Assembly: GCA_016508695.1 (NCBI GenBank)
Contig: VNKQ01000015.1
Span: forward strand, 186,001-250,000
Length of the DNA: 64,000 bases
Reading direction: 5' to 3'
DNA from: Hyphodiscus hymeniophilus
Lineage: Eukaryota > Ascomycota > Leotiomycetes > Helotiales > Hyphodiscaceae
Under the pieces are notes generated by a model, which was not told the origin of the DNA, searched no databases, and was given only the letters and a program-made list of their open reading frames with translations. Position numbers and translations under genes: made by a program. This document shows, one piece after another, positions 33,425 to 46,199 of this stretch. The first letter of the stretch is position 1. Each line of letters begins with the position of its first letter.

Positions 33425-34138
33425 ATAAACAAGTAGAAAGGAAGAAATGCAACCGCGACGTGTTGACACACTTGATAGCTCTAGTATCCAAGGAACGTGC
33501 ACGACGTTTGATCACCCTTCGTTATAAGGCAAAGCCACCGCCATCCCGTTTGGGGTCTAGTTCTTTCAGCCCATGCGCCCCATTTCAAATTGATGATTGA
33601 CTAATCCTTTGCTCGGAATGTTATGATGATGATAAACAAGCCAGGGAATCTGTGGTCTGGAGATAGCATGGATAGGTATGTTCGACTTTGGAGAAGAATC
33701 ATGTAGAAGGCCAAGAGAACTATCCAATACGATAGATAGGAAGGTTGCGTCACATGCGTGGTAAGTTAACGTCCAAGCCGGGCTTCAAGTTTCAACCACC
33801 ATGGAACTGGACTAGGTATGGTACCATAAAAATAACGGAGGGGAACGGGCAAGTTGTCGCCCTCTTTGAGACACTAAATATTGTTTGCAATTGACAGACT
33901 GTGTTCTTGGTCAAGACTATTGTTTGGTGCTAAGATCACTTGAGCAAACCACCAGAGAACTACGGTCACTTCACAAAGCTTTTATCTGTGGCTTGGTATA
34001 ATATGCAGGTCTGAAGCAGATAGTCTTGCTGTTACTTGTTGCATGGGTCAAAGGCAGGCGCTTTCTTGAATCCTCTTCTGCGCATGCCCTGTTTACAGTA
34101 AGTGCCTCTATTCTGCTTACTACGGAACGCCGCCCATA
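33425..34138. promoter_or_regulatory. Unmutated island: displaced upstream region of the PhoD-like gene
   Basis: This is a normal-GC, stop-poor island between the two Fot1-like copies with no RIP signature. In the ancestral locus (both insertions removed) it lay directly upstream of the PhoD-like ATG and just downstream of the monooxygenase stop, so it should contain the original PhoD promoter and the monooxygenase 3' flank. No motif is distinctive enough to name. Confidence 0.65.
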
Positions 34139-34334
34139 CTACACAGTTCGAAGCATCCTTTGAAGGAATGTCACAACATCCTGTAATTCTTCTAATTTTG
34201 TTATCATTCCCACCACACTATCTGGCCGCATTATAATCAATGCGCCTGCGTTTATTCCTATGTGCTCCACACTATACACTTTGTACACATTCGCTGATGC
34301 GTAGAAAAGGCCTATTTCCGCCTCTTGATAAATA
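34139..34334 (-). pseudogene. 3' fragment of a phenol 2-monooxygenase-like gene (thioredoxin-like C-terminal domain)
   Basis: Reading the minus strand from the TA at 34334-34333, the frame runs without interruption to TAG at 34141-34139. It encodes QEAEIGLFYASANVYKVYSV, then GINAGALIIMRPDSVVGMI, and ends LRTV. The 'GALIIMRPD.VVGM' block is the end of the C-terminal thioredoxin-like domain of phenol hydroxylases (known: 'G..LVRPDGYV'). The 5' part of the same gene ends at the TA at 60512-60511, on the far side of the 26-kb insertion, and the two join in frame through one TA. This fragment itself is undamaged. Confidence 0.88.
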
Positions 34335-34418
34335 ATCGTCGACTCGCTTATAGGCCTCTCTACTATCGTTCCTAGGTAGTCGGGGAAAGTAAAATGGGCT
34401 AGTATTTAAAATAGGCCG
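34335..34418. repeat. Left terminal inverted repeat of copy B (84 bp)
   Basis: It aligns to 30977-31060 in direct orientation and to 60427-60510 in inverse orientation. Several CpA/TpG positions have been converted to TpA (for example GGCAGTC to GGTAGTC). Confidence 0.93.
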
Positions 34419-35307
34419 CAAAACTAAAAAGATAATTTATATAAGAACGCTTAATAAAAAATCTTTATAAACTTTATAATTATTCTTAAATTTTTGCTAT
34501 AACTTTAAATTACAAATCTAGTATACTTTTTTAAAAACCCCTTAAAGACTTTATTATACTAAATAATATAAACAATACAAAATAACGACTACGTAATATA
34601 ATTACGTTTTTAGAAAAGTATCTTAAAAAGTAAAAATATATAGCTATATAAATATATCGAGTAAACCTAAGAACTTTAAGTAACGCGATTACTCGAATAG
34701 CTAAAAGAAGAGGTCCTAAAACTAATAGTTATAATTGAATTCTTATTAACGCGTAAGAGAGACAAGTCTTTTTCTTTATTAAGTACTAGCTTAAGTATAA
34801 TTAATTCCCGACTCGAGAGATTCTTATAATAGTTATTACGAAACTTTACGTAAAGGTTAATAAGCTAGTACCTTCGTATTACTAGCTTATAAAGTTCTAA
34901 AAGGAAAAGTAATTATATAAAATTAAAACTAAAGTAATTATAAAAAAGAGAGTAATAACCGATAATAACGAGACTATAAAGTATTAGTTTTACAAAATAT
35001 ACTTTCTAGCTTTAGTTTAATATTAAATACGGCCTAGAAACCTATATAATATAAACGAAACTAGCGTTTGCGTTAGTTATACTAAAGGGGTAGAAATAAT
35101 CGTTCTTAGCGAGGTTTAAGAAGTAAGAATTACTTACTTACTTACCTACCTTATTTTGACTTATTAGGTTTACTCTATCTCTCCCGAAAATCGCAAATCT
35201 CTTATAGTTATTAAAACGATCGATACTAAAGGCAATTATAAGATTTTACCTTTTTGCGTCGTATAAGGCAAATATATTATAATAATATAGTTTAATAATA
35301 ACCTAAA

Positions 35308-35664
35308 TATTATAACCACATGATAGTTTGTGGCCTAAGGCTCGGTAGCCTAGCTATAAGAGAACTATAAACAGAGATCACAAGAATAAGAGCTACTTTA
35401 AAGTCACGTGATTAGGATTAGTCGTCTTAGTAAGATTAGTGCCCTAATCCAACTAACTATACTAATCCCAGAGTACGAAAGTTTTATATAAGTTATAATA
35501 TTTCTTTAATAAATAAAAGCTTTATACTTAACTTAAATAAAGTATCTTTATATATATTTAGTAACTCGTAATAGTTATATATATCTTAACTATAATAACT
35601 CCCTTACCTACTTAACCTAACTAACTTACTTACAACTTACTATTAGAAGTCGAGGTTTATTATA
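35308..35664 (+). repeat. 5' LTR of the chromovirus (357 bp)
   Basis: It starts TATTATAACC and ends TTTATTATA. It aligns end to end with 58675-59031, with differences that are nearly all C/T or G/A. The expected TG...CA ends are themselves RIP targets (inference). Confidence 0.94.
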
Positions 35665-36561
35665 CTTTAAGTACTAATACTAATAAGTACCGGAGTATAC
35701 GTTAATTAAGTAATAATGTCTTTAGAAGTAAGAAGTTCTAGAGGCTATCAAGCTAAGGAACCCGAGAGACTTATAGTAATAAAGACACTTGTAATAAGAG
35801 AAAGACTTACGATAATAAGGGAAATCGATAAGAATATTAAGTATAAAATAGTCGAACTATTTATAGAGGAACGAAACTAGCTTTAGGGCTTTATTTTATA
35901 ACTTTGGTTATATATAAAGTTTAACGGGGAACGGTTCTAATCTCTTATAAAATAAGTTTTTTAAGTAGTAATTATATTAAAGGGAAAGGCACTTAATTAA
36001 ATCGAGGGGTTCTTAGAAGACTACCTTACTAATACCGATAATAAAAGATAACTTATTAGAGCTATATAAAAGACTACCTTAAAGATCTTTAGAATATAAG
36101 ATAAATTTCTTAAGAAACTATAAGTAAACTTTAATATAATAAACGAAAAAGCCGAAATAAAACGAGCTATTAAAGGTTTGCGATAAAAAGGGTTAATTAC
36201 CTCGTATACTTGCGACTTCTAAAAGTACTCTACTTATACGGGCTAAGACGATAGCGCTCTATACTACTAGTATAAGAGGGGTCTTAAGGACTTTGTTAAA
36301 GAAAAACTCTTATAATATAAAAGAGAAGTCGATATTATAAAACGACTTATTAAAGCCGTATACTAGATAAACAATAATTAGTACAAGTTAAAACTAAAAT
36401 AAAAAGGGAAGTTTTACTTAACTTATAGACATATAAGCAAAGAAAGAAGGGGATACTAACGATATAACGACTCTTATAAAAGAGGAGACCCTATAAAATT
36501 AGACGCTACGTTTAAAGAACTTAACCTTATTAAAAAGTAAAAGTATATATAAGAACGCATA

Positions 36562-36618
36562 TACTTTAATTATAATAAACTAGGGTATATAGCCCGAAAC
36601 TATTATACTAATAGAAAT
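36562..36618 (+). pseudogene. Gag zinc-knuckle relic with Cys/His changed to Tyr
   Basis: The frame reads YFNYNKLGYIARNYYTNRN. Spacing matches a CCHC knuckle (C-x2-C-x4-H-x4-C), and each of the four metal-ligand positions is now Tyr, as expected for TGC/TGT to TAC/TAT and CAC/CAT to TAC/TAT transitions. No zinc binding is possible. Confidence 0.85.
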
Positions 36619-38309
36619 ACTTATAGAGAACTATTATAAAGGGGTAAGTCGAGAGGCGGATTCCGAGGAAAACGCCTATAAAAAAGTAAACTTATAGTAA
36701 CTATCTAAAAAAGAAGTAAGTATAATAGGCTAATATAGTTATATACTATATTATAACCCCTATTTATAGAAATTACTTAAGAAGAAGTAGATTTAAGATT
36801 CGAATACCTTAGTATTAGCGATTTAGATAAGAATAGTTAGAGTAACTATAAAGAATCTATTAATAGGGATATCGAACCCGTAATATAAGAATATAAGAAA
36901 TCTACTTAAAACAAATAATAAGAAAACGAGATATTAGACTTTAAAGACTTACTCGAAGAGCTTACTAAAGATAAACTTCTTTAATACTTTATTTTATTCG
37001 GAACTAAGATAGTAAGGGGATTAAAACACTAGTTTACTACTAAATGGAAATAAAAGGAAGTAGTATTATAGAAATTGCGATTATCGAAACTATATAATAA
37101 AACGCAACTATTAATATTCGAATAAGCTAGACTAAATATACTAGGGGAATATAGAACTACGCTCTTTTACCTATAAGAAGCTATTAAAATATAAATAAGA
37201 GAAGTAATAAGTGTTTTACCCCTACAAAGTACTCGAGCCTAATAATATAGAAATAAACTTATAGATAATATAGATTTTAATAGAGAATTATAAAATATTC
37301 GGGTATAACGCTATAAAATACACGAAGTATATAAGGCACGAATCGAAGCTATATAAGAAAGAGAAAACGTTATCCGGACTAATTATTTATAATATAAAGA
37401 ACTAATATAAAGCGCTTATTATACGGATATATACCTAATTTACTACTTGTTAAAGATAGACTATAAAAGATTCTTATAGCGGAAAATCCCTATTTATTAG
37501 TAAAAAACTATATTACTAGAAGTATTACTTGCGCTAATACTAAGATTATAAACGAGCTCTCTATTCGAACTAATCTTAGGATCGAGTAGTAAACTATTAA
37601 AAAACTAAGAGGCTCTAAAGGAAGAAGGCTACCTCTAAAACGCTATAAAGAGCCTAAAAACTTATATAACAACTAGTTATATATAATAAGAGAAGAAAGA
37701 TAACTCTTACTTTTAATCTGTTTTAACAAATACTTTATGCGAGTAATAATAAACTCTAGAGTAATAAGTAACTTTATTAATATTAGAGTAATTATAAGAA
37801 AATTCGGGATTCTTAAGAAGTAAGACTTATATAGCTTAAGTATTATTAATAAAGAGACGATTAGGTCTAATAAGGGAATAGTAACTTATAAAACTAAACG
37901 TCTCCGAATAAAAATAATAAAAGAATATACTAAAGAGATTTAATTCGATCTCGTTACTATAAGAACTTATATAGTAATTCTTAGTATACTTTAGCTTTAA
38001 CTTTATAATCTATTAGTCGACTAAAAATAAAAAAGGATTACTTTAAGCTAATATTCGTATTAATATAATAATAAGATACTTCGAGGAGATAGAAGATCTC
38101 TTAACTAAAAAGAGTTATATATAATTACCCTAAGTCTAAAGGACTAAGCCTAAGCCTTTATATTAAAGCGAATACTAGTAGCGTATAAGAAATACGAGTT
38201 TTTATTTCGGGAAGCCCCTTATAATAAGGCACTTCTAAAGTATAAGCTATAAGATCACGAGATACTTATTAAGCTAGAAAAGAGTCTTATATTTAGACTT
38301 ATTTACTAA

Positions 38310-39420
38310 TTATTAGTAAAGGAATTAGCTATATATAAGGAGTATATTAACCTAAATCTAAAGAAAAGATTTATACGACTATTAATATTATTAGTAATAA
38401 GCCTACTTTTATTTATACTAAAGAAGAATAAAAAGCTAAGACCTTGTGTCGATTATTAACAACTTAATAGTATTATTATTAAGGATTAGTATCTACTACC
38501 CTTAATTAATAAGCTATACGATAAGTTAGAAAGAATAATATTCTTTACTTACTTAAATATATAAGGGGCTTATAACCTTATATATATTAAGTTAAGAAAA
38601 GAATAGAAAATAGCGTTTAAAATATAATACGGATTATACAAATACCTAGTTATACCCTTTAAGTTAACTAATATACTCGCATTATACTAATAACTAGTTA
38701 ACGATACTTTATACGAATACTTAAATATCTTTATTATTATATACTTAGATAATATCTTAATATTCTCTAAAAACAAAGTAAAATATATCGAATATATAAG
38801 GAGAGTCCTCGAAAAGCTCGCAAAAATATCTCTTATACTAGAGCTAGAGAAATATAAGTTTTATAAGAAAAAAGTAACTTTCTTAGGGTTTATTATAAAA
38901 CGAAATAAAATTAAAATAAATCCCAAAAAGGTAAAAGCTATACTTAATTAAAAAGAACCCAAAACTATTAAAGAAGTATAGTCTTTTCTAGGATTCGCTA
39001 ACTTTTATTAAAGATTTATCTAAGGATATTTAATAATTATAAACTTACTTATAAAACTTACGCGAAAGAATAAGAAATAAGAATAGAATAAGGAAGCCTA
39101 ATAAGCTTTTAATAACCTTAAGGCTCGATTTGCATTAGCCTCTATTCTTATTATATTTAACCCGGAACTATAAATTATCCTAGAAACAAATACGTTAAAC
39201 TTTGCTATTAAAGTAGTAATTAGCTAGCTTAATAAAGACAAAAAGCTTAAGCTAGTTATATATTATTTACGAAAACTCTCGCTAGTAGAACTTAACTATA
39301 ATATATACGATAAAGAACTACTTATTATAGTTATATTATTTGAATAATAGAGAGTTTATCTTAAAGGACTAAAACATTAGGTTTAAGTATAAACCGACTA
39401 TAAAAACCTTATAACCTTTA
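38310..39420 (+). pseudogene. Reverse transcriptase and RNase H relic of the chromovirus
   Basis: Recognisable blocks in one frame, broken by TAG/TAA: LRPCVDY, then a Gln/Arg-to-stop, then QLN-like and LPLINKLYDKL, FFTYLNI, and IIIYLDNILIFSKN at about 38733-38774. The catalytic Y-x-D-D is YLDN (38742-38753), its second Asp changed to Asn by a G-to-A transition. ILETNTLNFAIKVVIS near 39180 is the RNase H start, also with Asp to Asn. The enzyme is dead. Confidence 0.85.
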
Positions 39421-39799
39421 CTATAACTAAAATCTTAAACCGAAGACAAGTTAAGTAATTAGAAATACTATTAATATATAACTTTACTATCTCTTATCGG
39501 AAAGGATTAGAAAACGCAAGAATAGACGCTTTAAGCCAATAATAAGAGTATAATAGCAAACCTATAGAAAGGCCCCGTACTATACTTAAAAAAGTTAATA
39601 AAAATATAAAGTATAATTATAAACTCTTAGCTATAATATTTATTATAAAAGATAAAGATCTAGAAATAAGAATAAAAGTAATATATTAATAAGATAAATA
39701 TATAATTAAAATCCTTAAGAAACTAACTAAGGACTTTATTATAAACTACTAAAGAATATTACAATTTAAAGGACTTGTTTATATCCCGTTATATATAAG

Positions 39800-41070
39800 A
39801 AACGAGTTTGTTTAAGAATAATACTCGTTACTTACCTACGGACACTAAGGAATTAATAAGACCCTAGAGAGGCTATTAAGAGATTATTACTTCCTAAGAA
39901 TAAGGAAGGTAATAGACAAAGAAGTATTAGAATGCGACCTTTATAATAAAAGTAAGCTAAATAAGCACGTACTATATAGGCTACTATAACTAGCCCTAGT
40001 ACCTAGAAAGGCATAAAAATCAATAGCCTTCAATTTTATTATTAAGTTATTACCTTTTAAAAAACTAATAATAAACGTTATTTACGACTCTATCTAAGTA
40101 ATTATCGATCGACTTACGAAATATAAACACTTTGTACTATATAAAAAAGGAAGTAATATAACGGAACTTATATATATATTCGTAAAAATAATAATTAGCT
40201 AGTATAAACTATTAGATAAAATCACGTTAAATAGAGACAAGTTCTTTACTTTAAAGTTCTAGATATTATTAATAGCGTAACTTAGAGTAAACTATAAACT
40301 ATTTACAGCCTTTTATCTATAAACGGACAAACAAATAGAAAGATTAAACTAGACCCTAGAGTAATACTTATAAAGCTATATAAACTAAGAGTAAAACAAC
40401 TAAGTAAAACTATTACTAATTACGGAATTTATATATAATAGTTCGAAAAGTAAGCCTATTAGAATATTACTATTCTTTACAAACTATAAATACTAGCTAG
40501 AGGCCTATCGATAGCTAAGAAAGGATAGTAAAAGAGCCTAACACATACTTGTGTCTATAAACAAGTTAAGAGTACTATATAAATAACTAGCTAGGGACAT
40601 TAAGTTTATTAGACTCAAAACAATAATATACGCTAATAAAAAGTAAAGTATAAAGCCTATACTTAAAGAGGGGGATAAAGTCTACTTTTTACAAAAAAAC
40701 ATTAAAACGAAACGTCCTAATATAAAACTTAACTTTAAGAAGTTAAGACTATTCGAAATTCTAAAGAAAATTAGAGTAATTAATTATTAGCTAAAACTAC
40801 TAGAAAAATCCCGACTATACCCTATATTTTATGTCTCCCTATTAGAACTAGCAAAAAGACTTATAGCTATAGTCACGGATATCGAAATCTAACTAGAAAA
40901 CGACTTAGATATATATAAAGTTAAAGAAATAAAAAGAATTAGACAAAATAAGAATTAGTAAGAATATCTTATTAAGTAAAAGGGTTATAGTAATATTAAC
41001 AATATATAAGAACTTACTAAAAACCTTAATTATCTAAATCTCTTAAGATAGTTCTATTAGGACTACTCTT
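39800..41070 (+). pseudogene. Integrase and C-terminal chromodomain relic
   Basis: The zinc-binding HHCC region (YGH.GINKTLERLLRDYYFL and ECDLYNKSK-like near 39835-39960) is followed by the core (VIIDRLTKYKHFVLYKKGSN near 40105) and, at about 40915-41065, a chromodomain pattern (YKVKEIKRIRQNKN, then EYLIK.KGYSNINNI and ELTKNL). Aromatic-cage Trp codons are now stops. The chromodomain places the element among chromoviruses. Confidence 0.82.
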
Positions 41071-42099
41071 AGTCGCGATATTAAAAAAGCCTATGTCCGA
41101 CTAAAAGGGGTTAGAAAGATTAAAGGATATAAGAGCCAAAGTAAGGTCTAAATCTAGTAAAAGATTAAAAGACTTAATAAAAAGTAAAGTCGAAAGGGAC
41201 CCTATAATCGCTTTTTTCTTCTCTTTTGCCGCGTCTAGCTTATCGAGGAATTTAAGACTATAACGTAATATTTCAGTTACTCTTTTTTAAAATATTTTCT
41301 TTTATTTTTTAAAACGAGCCAACTTAGTAGACACTTCTAAAAGTTAAGCTAATAAACGCTACTACTTAGATAGTATAGTATTAGAATCTAAAGTAAGCTT
41401 AGCCTTAATATACTCGAGACGCTCCTAGTTACCCTTAGAAGGACCTTATATATTATAAGAAGAATTATTAAAACGAATATACTTAGTGTATCGATCTAAG
41501 TTAGTAAATACTATATAGTACTCGTGATTATAAAGGTAACGAGAATAAGAAGGCATAATAAGTCCCTTTTCTTTTACGCGGGAATATAATATTAGCAAAA
41601 GTTTTCTATGTTAGCCGAATCTCGATTTGCGCATAGGCCTACTAACACTATTAGCCTATTAGCCGGGTATTAGCTGGCTACTATACGCACCTATTATAAA
41701 ATATATATTACTAATTAATAGCTACTCGCACTATTAGTAGCCCGCCGGCTACTATTCAAAACCTTTATTCTTAATCGTTTACTAGCGGCCTTATTATTTA
41801 CCGCTTGCCTACTATTTATTTCTAGTTATTAATCTGGATTAAAGATAGTTTTACTTATAATAACTCTTATTTAGCCTTTCGAAGTATTCTAGAGTAATTC
41901 CTAATAACTTTTAGTAAGACTTTAGGAAGATTTCAAATAGATTTCTTAAAAGTCTATTTAGTATTAAGCTTCTAGAAAAGTTAGAAAGATATTATACTAA
42001 GCAAAAAGTCTTAGATAAATTTTAGCGAAATTTTAGGAAGATTTTAAATTTAGCGAGATTTTAGCGAGATTTCGGTAAGATTTTAGAGAAATACTAGTT

Positions 42100-45000
42100 T
42101 AAGACAAATGGCTCTCTAGTAAAGTAACCCCCTATCTTAGTTTTTTTGTAAATTCCTTCTTAACTAAAAGCTTAATAATTTAGTACTACCGATCCTATAG
42201 TCTATATATATCTAGTAATAGCTAAATACTAAAGCAAATACTTAAGATAGTTATATAAGTTATTACTTTATAACTAGAACTATTATCTTATTATACCCCT
42301 TTTACCCCTAAGTATTCTTATAGCCCTTCTTGTTTTATAACCTCTTTTAGCTACTAGTCGATTATTAGCCTATTTTTAGTAATATCCGTATTGCTTTTAG
42401 CCTTTATTAGCTTTATTATACTATCCTAGAACGTTATTTGTCGTATAGAAGGCTATATTATATATATTGCTTAATAATTCTCTTTTATATATATTAGAAG
42501 AAAGATTATATCTAATTTGTATATTAAATCTATAAGTACTATTAGCTCTAACTTCTTAAACTACTTTTTAAGCTTTTATTGTTTACTTATAATATTAAGC
42601 CTAGAGTTAGTTTCTCTCGTATTATACTCTTTATATACTTACTTTAATTCTTTAAAATAAAAGGAATTTAACTAAAAGAATCGTCGTTAATTTACCCCTT
42701 ATACTAAGGATTAATTCGATAGTTAGTTTATAGTCTTAATAACTAGCTTACTCTAGGTATTAATATATTTGTCGTTTAGCTAGCTATTTGTAGTAAGAAC
42801 CTTTTGCAAATATACTCTAGTAATAGGTGTCTTTAATATATAGCTCTTACTTATACTCTCGTCCTTATTTAAAGTACGTATACTTATAAATAGTTTATAG
42901 TCTTCGGGTATAATCTCGGTAAATCTTAGGGTCCTTTTATTTACTTTAGTCGTTAGACGACGTAATATTAGAGTCGTATAATTATATTCGCATTAAGTAC
43001 TTATAGTTTGTATATACGTATTAAATATAATCACTTATTAAAAGAGGGTAATATAAAGGAATAGTATTAAAGTAAAGTTTATATTTCTTAGCCTACTTTT
43101 TATATAAAAACACGCTAGCCTTTTATTAACGTCTATTATATAATAAAAGCTTCCTTATAGCTTTATTACAAAAACAACGCTTACTTAAGACAATTTTATC
43201 TTAATATAGCTTTTATTATAAGCAATATAACCTAGTGCGCTAATAGCAAGCTAGAAAGCTACTTTATTATTAATAACTCAACGATTCTAAAGTCTCGGCT
43301 TAATTTAGCTAAGTATAAAACTATCTTTATTATAATTAAGATTATATTCGGGAATATAAAGCTTTAATTGTAATTAAAAGGCGTTTTAATTTAAATAAAT
43401 AATAGCTAGGTCCTTATGCCCTCTAGTTTTTATATCTTTCTTTAGTAATATATATATACTAAATATTATTAGCAATTCTTAACTCTTAACCCAAACTATA
43501 AGATTCTAATTATATATATAAAGATTTATATTGCGATTAATTTTATTTGACTTATACTTTCTCTCCTTGTTATTATACTTAACTCTACTTAATTTATAGA
43601 CTATTAACTTATTAGTTCGTAGCGTTTTCGCTAGATTTCTAGTATTTAAGGTAATTCTTTTCGCTAGTATATTTAGTTTTAAAGTATTCTTTTTTATTAT
43701 AGTATTTATAATAGTCTATCTCTTTAGTTACTTATTTGTCTTGCTTTGATAAACGTTTGCGTTATTATTATTATTTATAGACTCGGGATTAGTTTCTTTA
43801 CTAAGTAATTAAGTACTTGTATTTTTCTTAAGATAAGTTTAATTAAGAGTTAGAAGTTATAAAGTTATTACCCGTATTACTTCTAATAGCTATTTTCTCG
43901 CTATTTCGTTCTTTTAATAAGCCTTTTAGACCTTTAATAATTTATTATATAACTTTTGCGTATATGCCTTAATAACTTTTTTAATAGTATATTATCTCTT
44001 TTTAAGCTTATATATATTAGTTACTTCTTATATAATATTCTTATATATCTTTAACTAGCTCTTTAGCTTCTTAATGCCTAATATAGTTTATATAATATAT
44101 TCGAGATCTTTTTATTCTTTAACCTTATAAACGCCCTTTATTTTTAATTCTTTCTAATAGTCGAAATCGTAACTATATAAGTTATTAAGCTAGTGCTTTT
44201 GCGTAGCTATATCGCTTTTTAGCTAAGGTTTAAAGACTTAAGGCTATTATCTTATATATTCTTTATTATATTAGTTAATCTTACCCGAATTAAACGTAAA
44301 GGCTATTAATATACTTACTTACTATTATTATAAACCTCGAAATACTATAATACTTAATAGTATCGATTTTAAATACTAAGGTAAAGTCTTCTTATAGGTT
44401 ACTAGACTTAGACGCAATTACTTAAAGAGATAAAGAAGTAATAAAGTAGTAAATATATTTAAAAGTAAGTAAAGGTATAGTTTTTATCTTAAAAAGCGCT
44501 AGGGAATAATTGTCGTTTTATAGACAATATTTGGCTTAAAATAATAAAATCGTCTAGAAATTAAGAATCTCTTAAAGTTTCTTTAAAAAGCGTTTAGAAA
44601 GTTTACTTACTATTAAAGTATATATTAACTATAGGCGTACGTAATATGCCTAGATTAACTTACTTACAAAAGCTTTTAAAAAGCTCCTAAAAAGCTCTTA
44701 AAAAGCTCCTTAAAAGCGTTTTTAGTCTTTTTGTTTTTATTTCTAGAGTATTTATTTTACTATATAAACTAATATCGCATATTAGCTATTATTATATATA
44801 TAAAGGATTAAATTACTTACTTTATAAGTCTATTTACTATTTATTTTTAAAATACGCTTTTAAGGGTAAATCTCTTTAATAGATTAAATTGCTTTTTATC
44901 TTAATAAGAAAGACCCTTAGAACTCTATACTAACTTTATATTTATTATAAGGCTACCCCTCTACTAGTAAGCTTCCTTTACCTTTTACTTATTTACTTGG

Positions 45001-46150
45001 ATTATAACGTTTCTATATAACTCTAAAGTTCCTTTACTATTATATTATCCGATATTATATTACTTTTATCTTTATAAGGACTACTATTACTCTACTTTAT
45101 TATTCGAGTAATATTATAACGTTTCCTTAGTAATTAGCTTACTTTTTACGTAAGTTAATCCTTTAGATATATATTATTCCTTATATTTATTTAGCTAATA
45201 TTAGACTTTAGTATTACTTTATTAAGTACTTGTTTCGCAAGTATTATTTCTTTAGCTTTTTATTTTTATCTTATATTATAGATAATAACTTAGACGCTAT
45301 TTAATCGCAAGAGGTTATAATAACAAGTAATCTTTATATTCCCTTATATTTCTTTTATAATACTAATACTCTATTAGATTTATAAACTCTCCCTAATCGT
45401 ACTCTCGCTATTATTTTTCTAATACTATAGCTCCTTAGATTTATTCCTTTCTCTAACTAGTAAGTTAAAGTCGAGATTTGTTATAATATCTTAATTATAA
45501 TTAACTATTCTATTACTTTTAATCTCGAATAACCTTACTTAAAGTATATTTCTCTAAGTATAGTTAATATAATTTCAAAAAATTATATTAATAGCGCGCT
45601 CTTGACCTTTTATCCTAGTATAGTTTTATTTATTAGGTTTAAAGAATTAGTTTATAAATCTATTAGTTTTGCTATTAACTTATTTAAGTATAAATTAGGG
45701 TATATCTTACCTTCTCTTAAATAGGGTATTCTAGGTATATATTCGAATATCTTGAGTAATAACGTTAATATTTGCTTTTAAAGCGTATTAAGCTTAATAT
45801 ATAACGCTAAACACTCGAAGGAGGGATAGCTAGAGATTATATTTTATATTTAAGACCCTATTCTTAATAATATAATTGCCTTTAGACCTAAGAGTATTAT
45901 TAGTAATAATATATATGCGAAGTATAAGCTAGCTATCTCTAAGCCCTAAGTAACTATTATAAAGAAGCAAATCGGGCCCCTCGATATTATAAAATCTCCC
46001 GCAAGTTTATTAGTCCTTTTATTAGTATATACTATGCCTAAAGTACTATCGATTATAATATTACCGCCGCTATTACTAGCTTTATAAGCTTTACTAGCTC
46101 TATTAGCTTTAATAGCTCTACTAGCTCTAATAACTCTACTAGCTCTACTA
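42100..46150. other. RIPped interior, coding origin uncertain
   Basis: There is no open frame. Runs on the plus strand at 45240-46000 read as plausible protein between TAG/TAA codons (for example NAKHSKEG near 45810 and a Ser/Ala/Leu-rich repeat of GCTCTACTA type at 46080-46160), suggesting an old gene with a low-complexity tail. Near 44680-44720 there is a 12-13-bp AAAGCTC repeat. No family is recognised. Confidence 0.4.
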
Positions 46151-46199
46151 ATTCTAGTCTAACCGTTTCCCGCGTATTTTCTTACGCTTATAAAACCCT

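Noticed and set aside
33352..33600. Open frame MPAYFAFPDCLG..., also at 60440-60781
   Set aside because: Both start inside the transposon terminal repeat and run into flanking DNA. At 60440 the frame then runs antisense to the monooxygenase relic.
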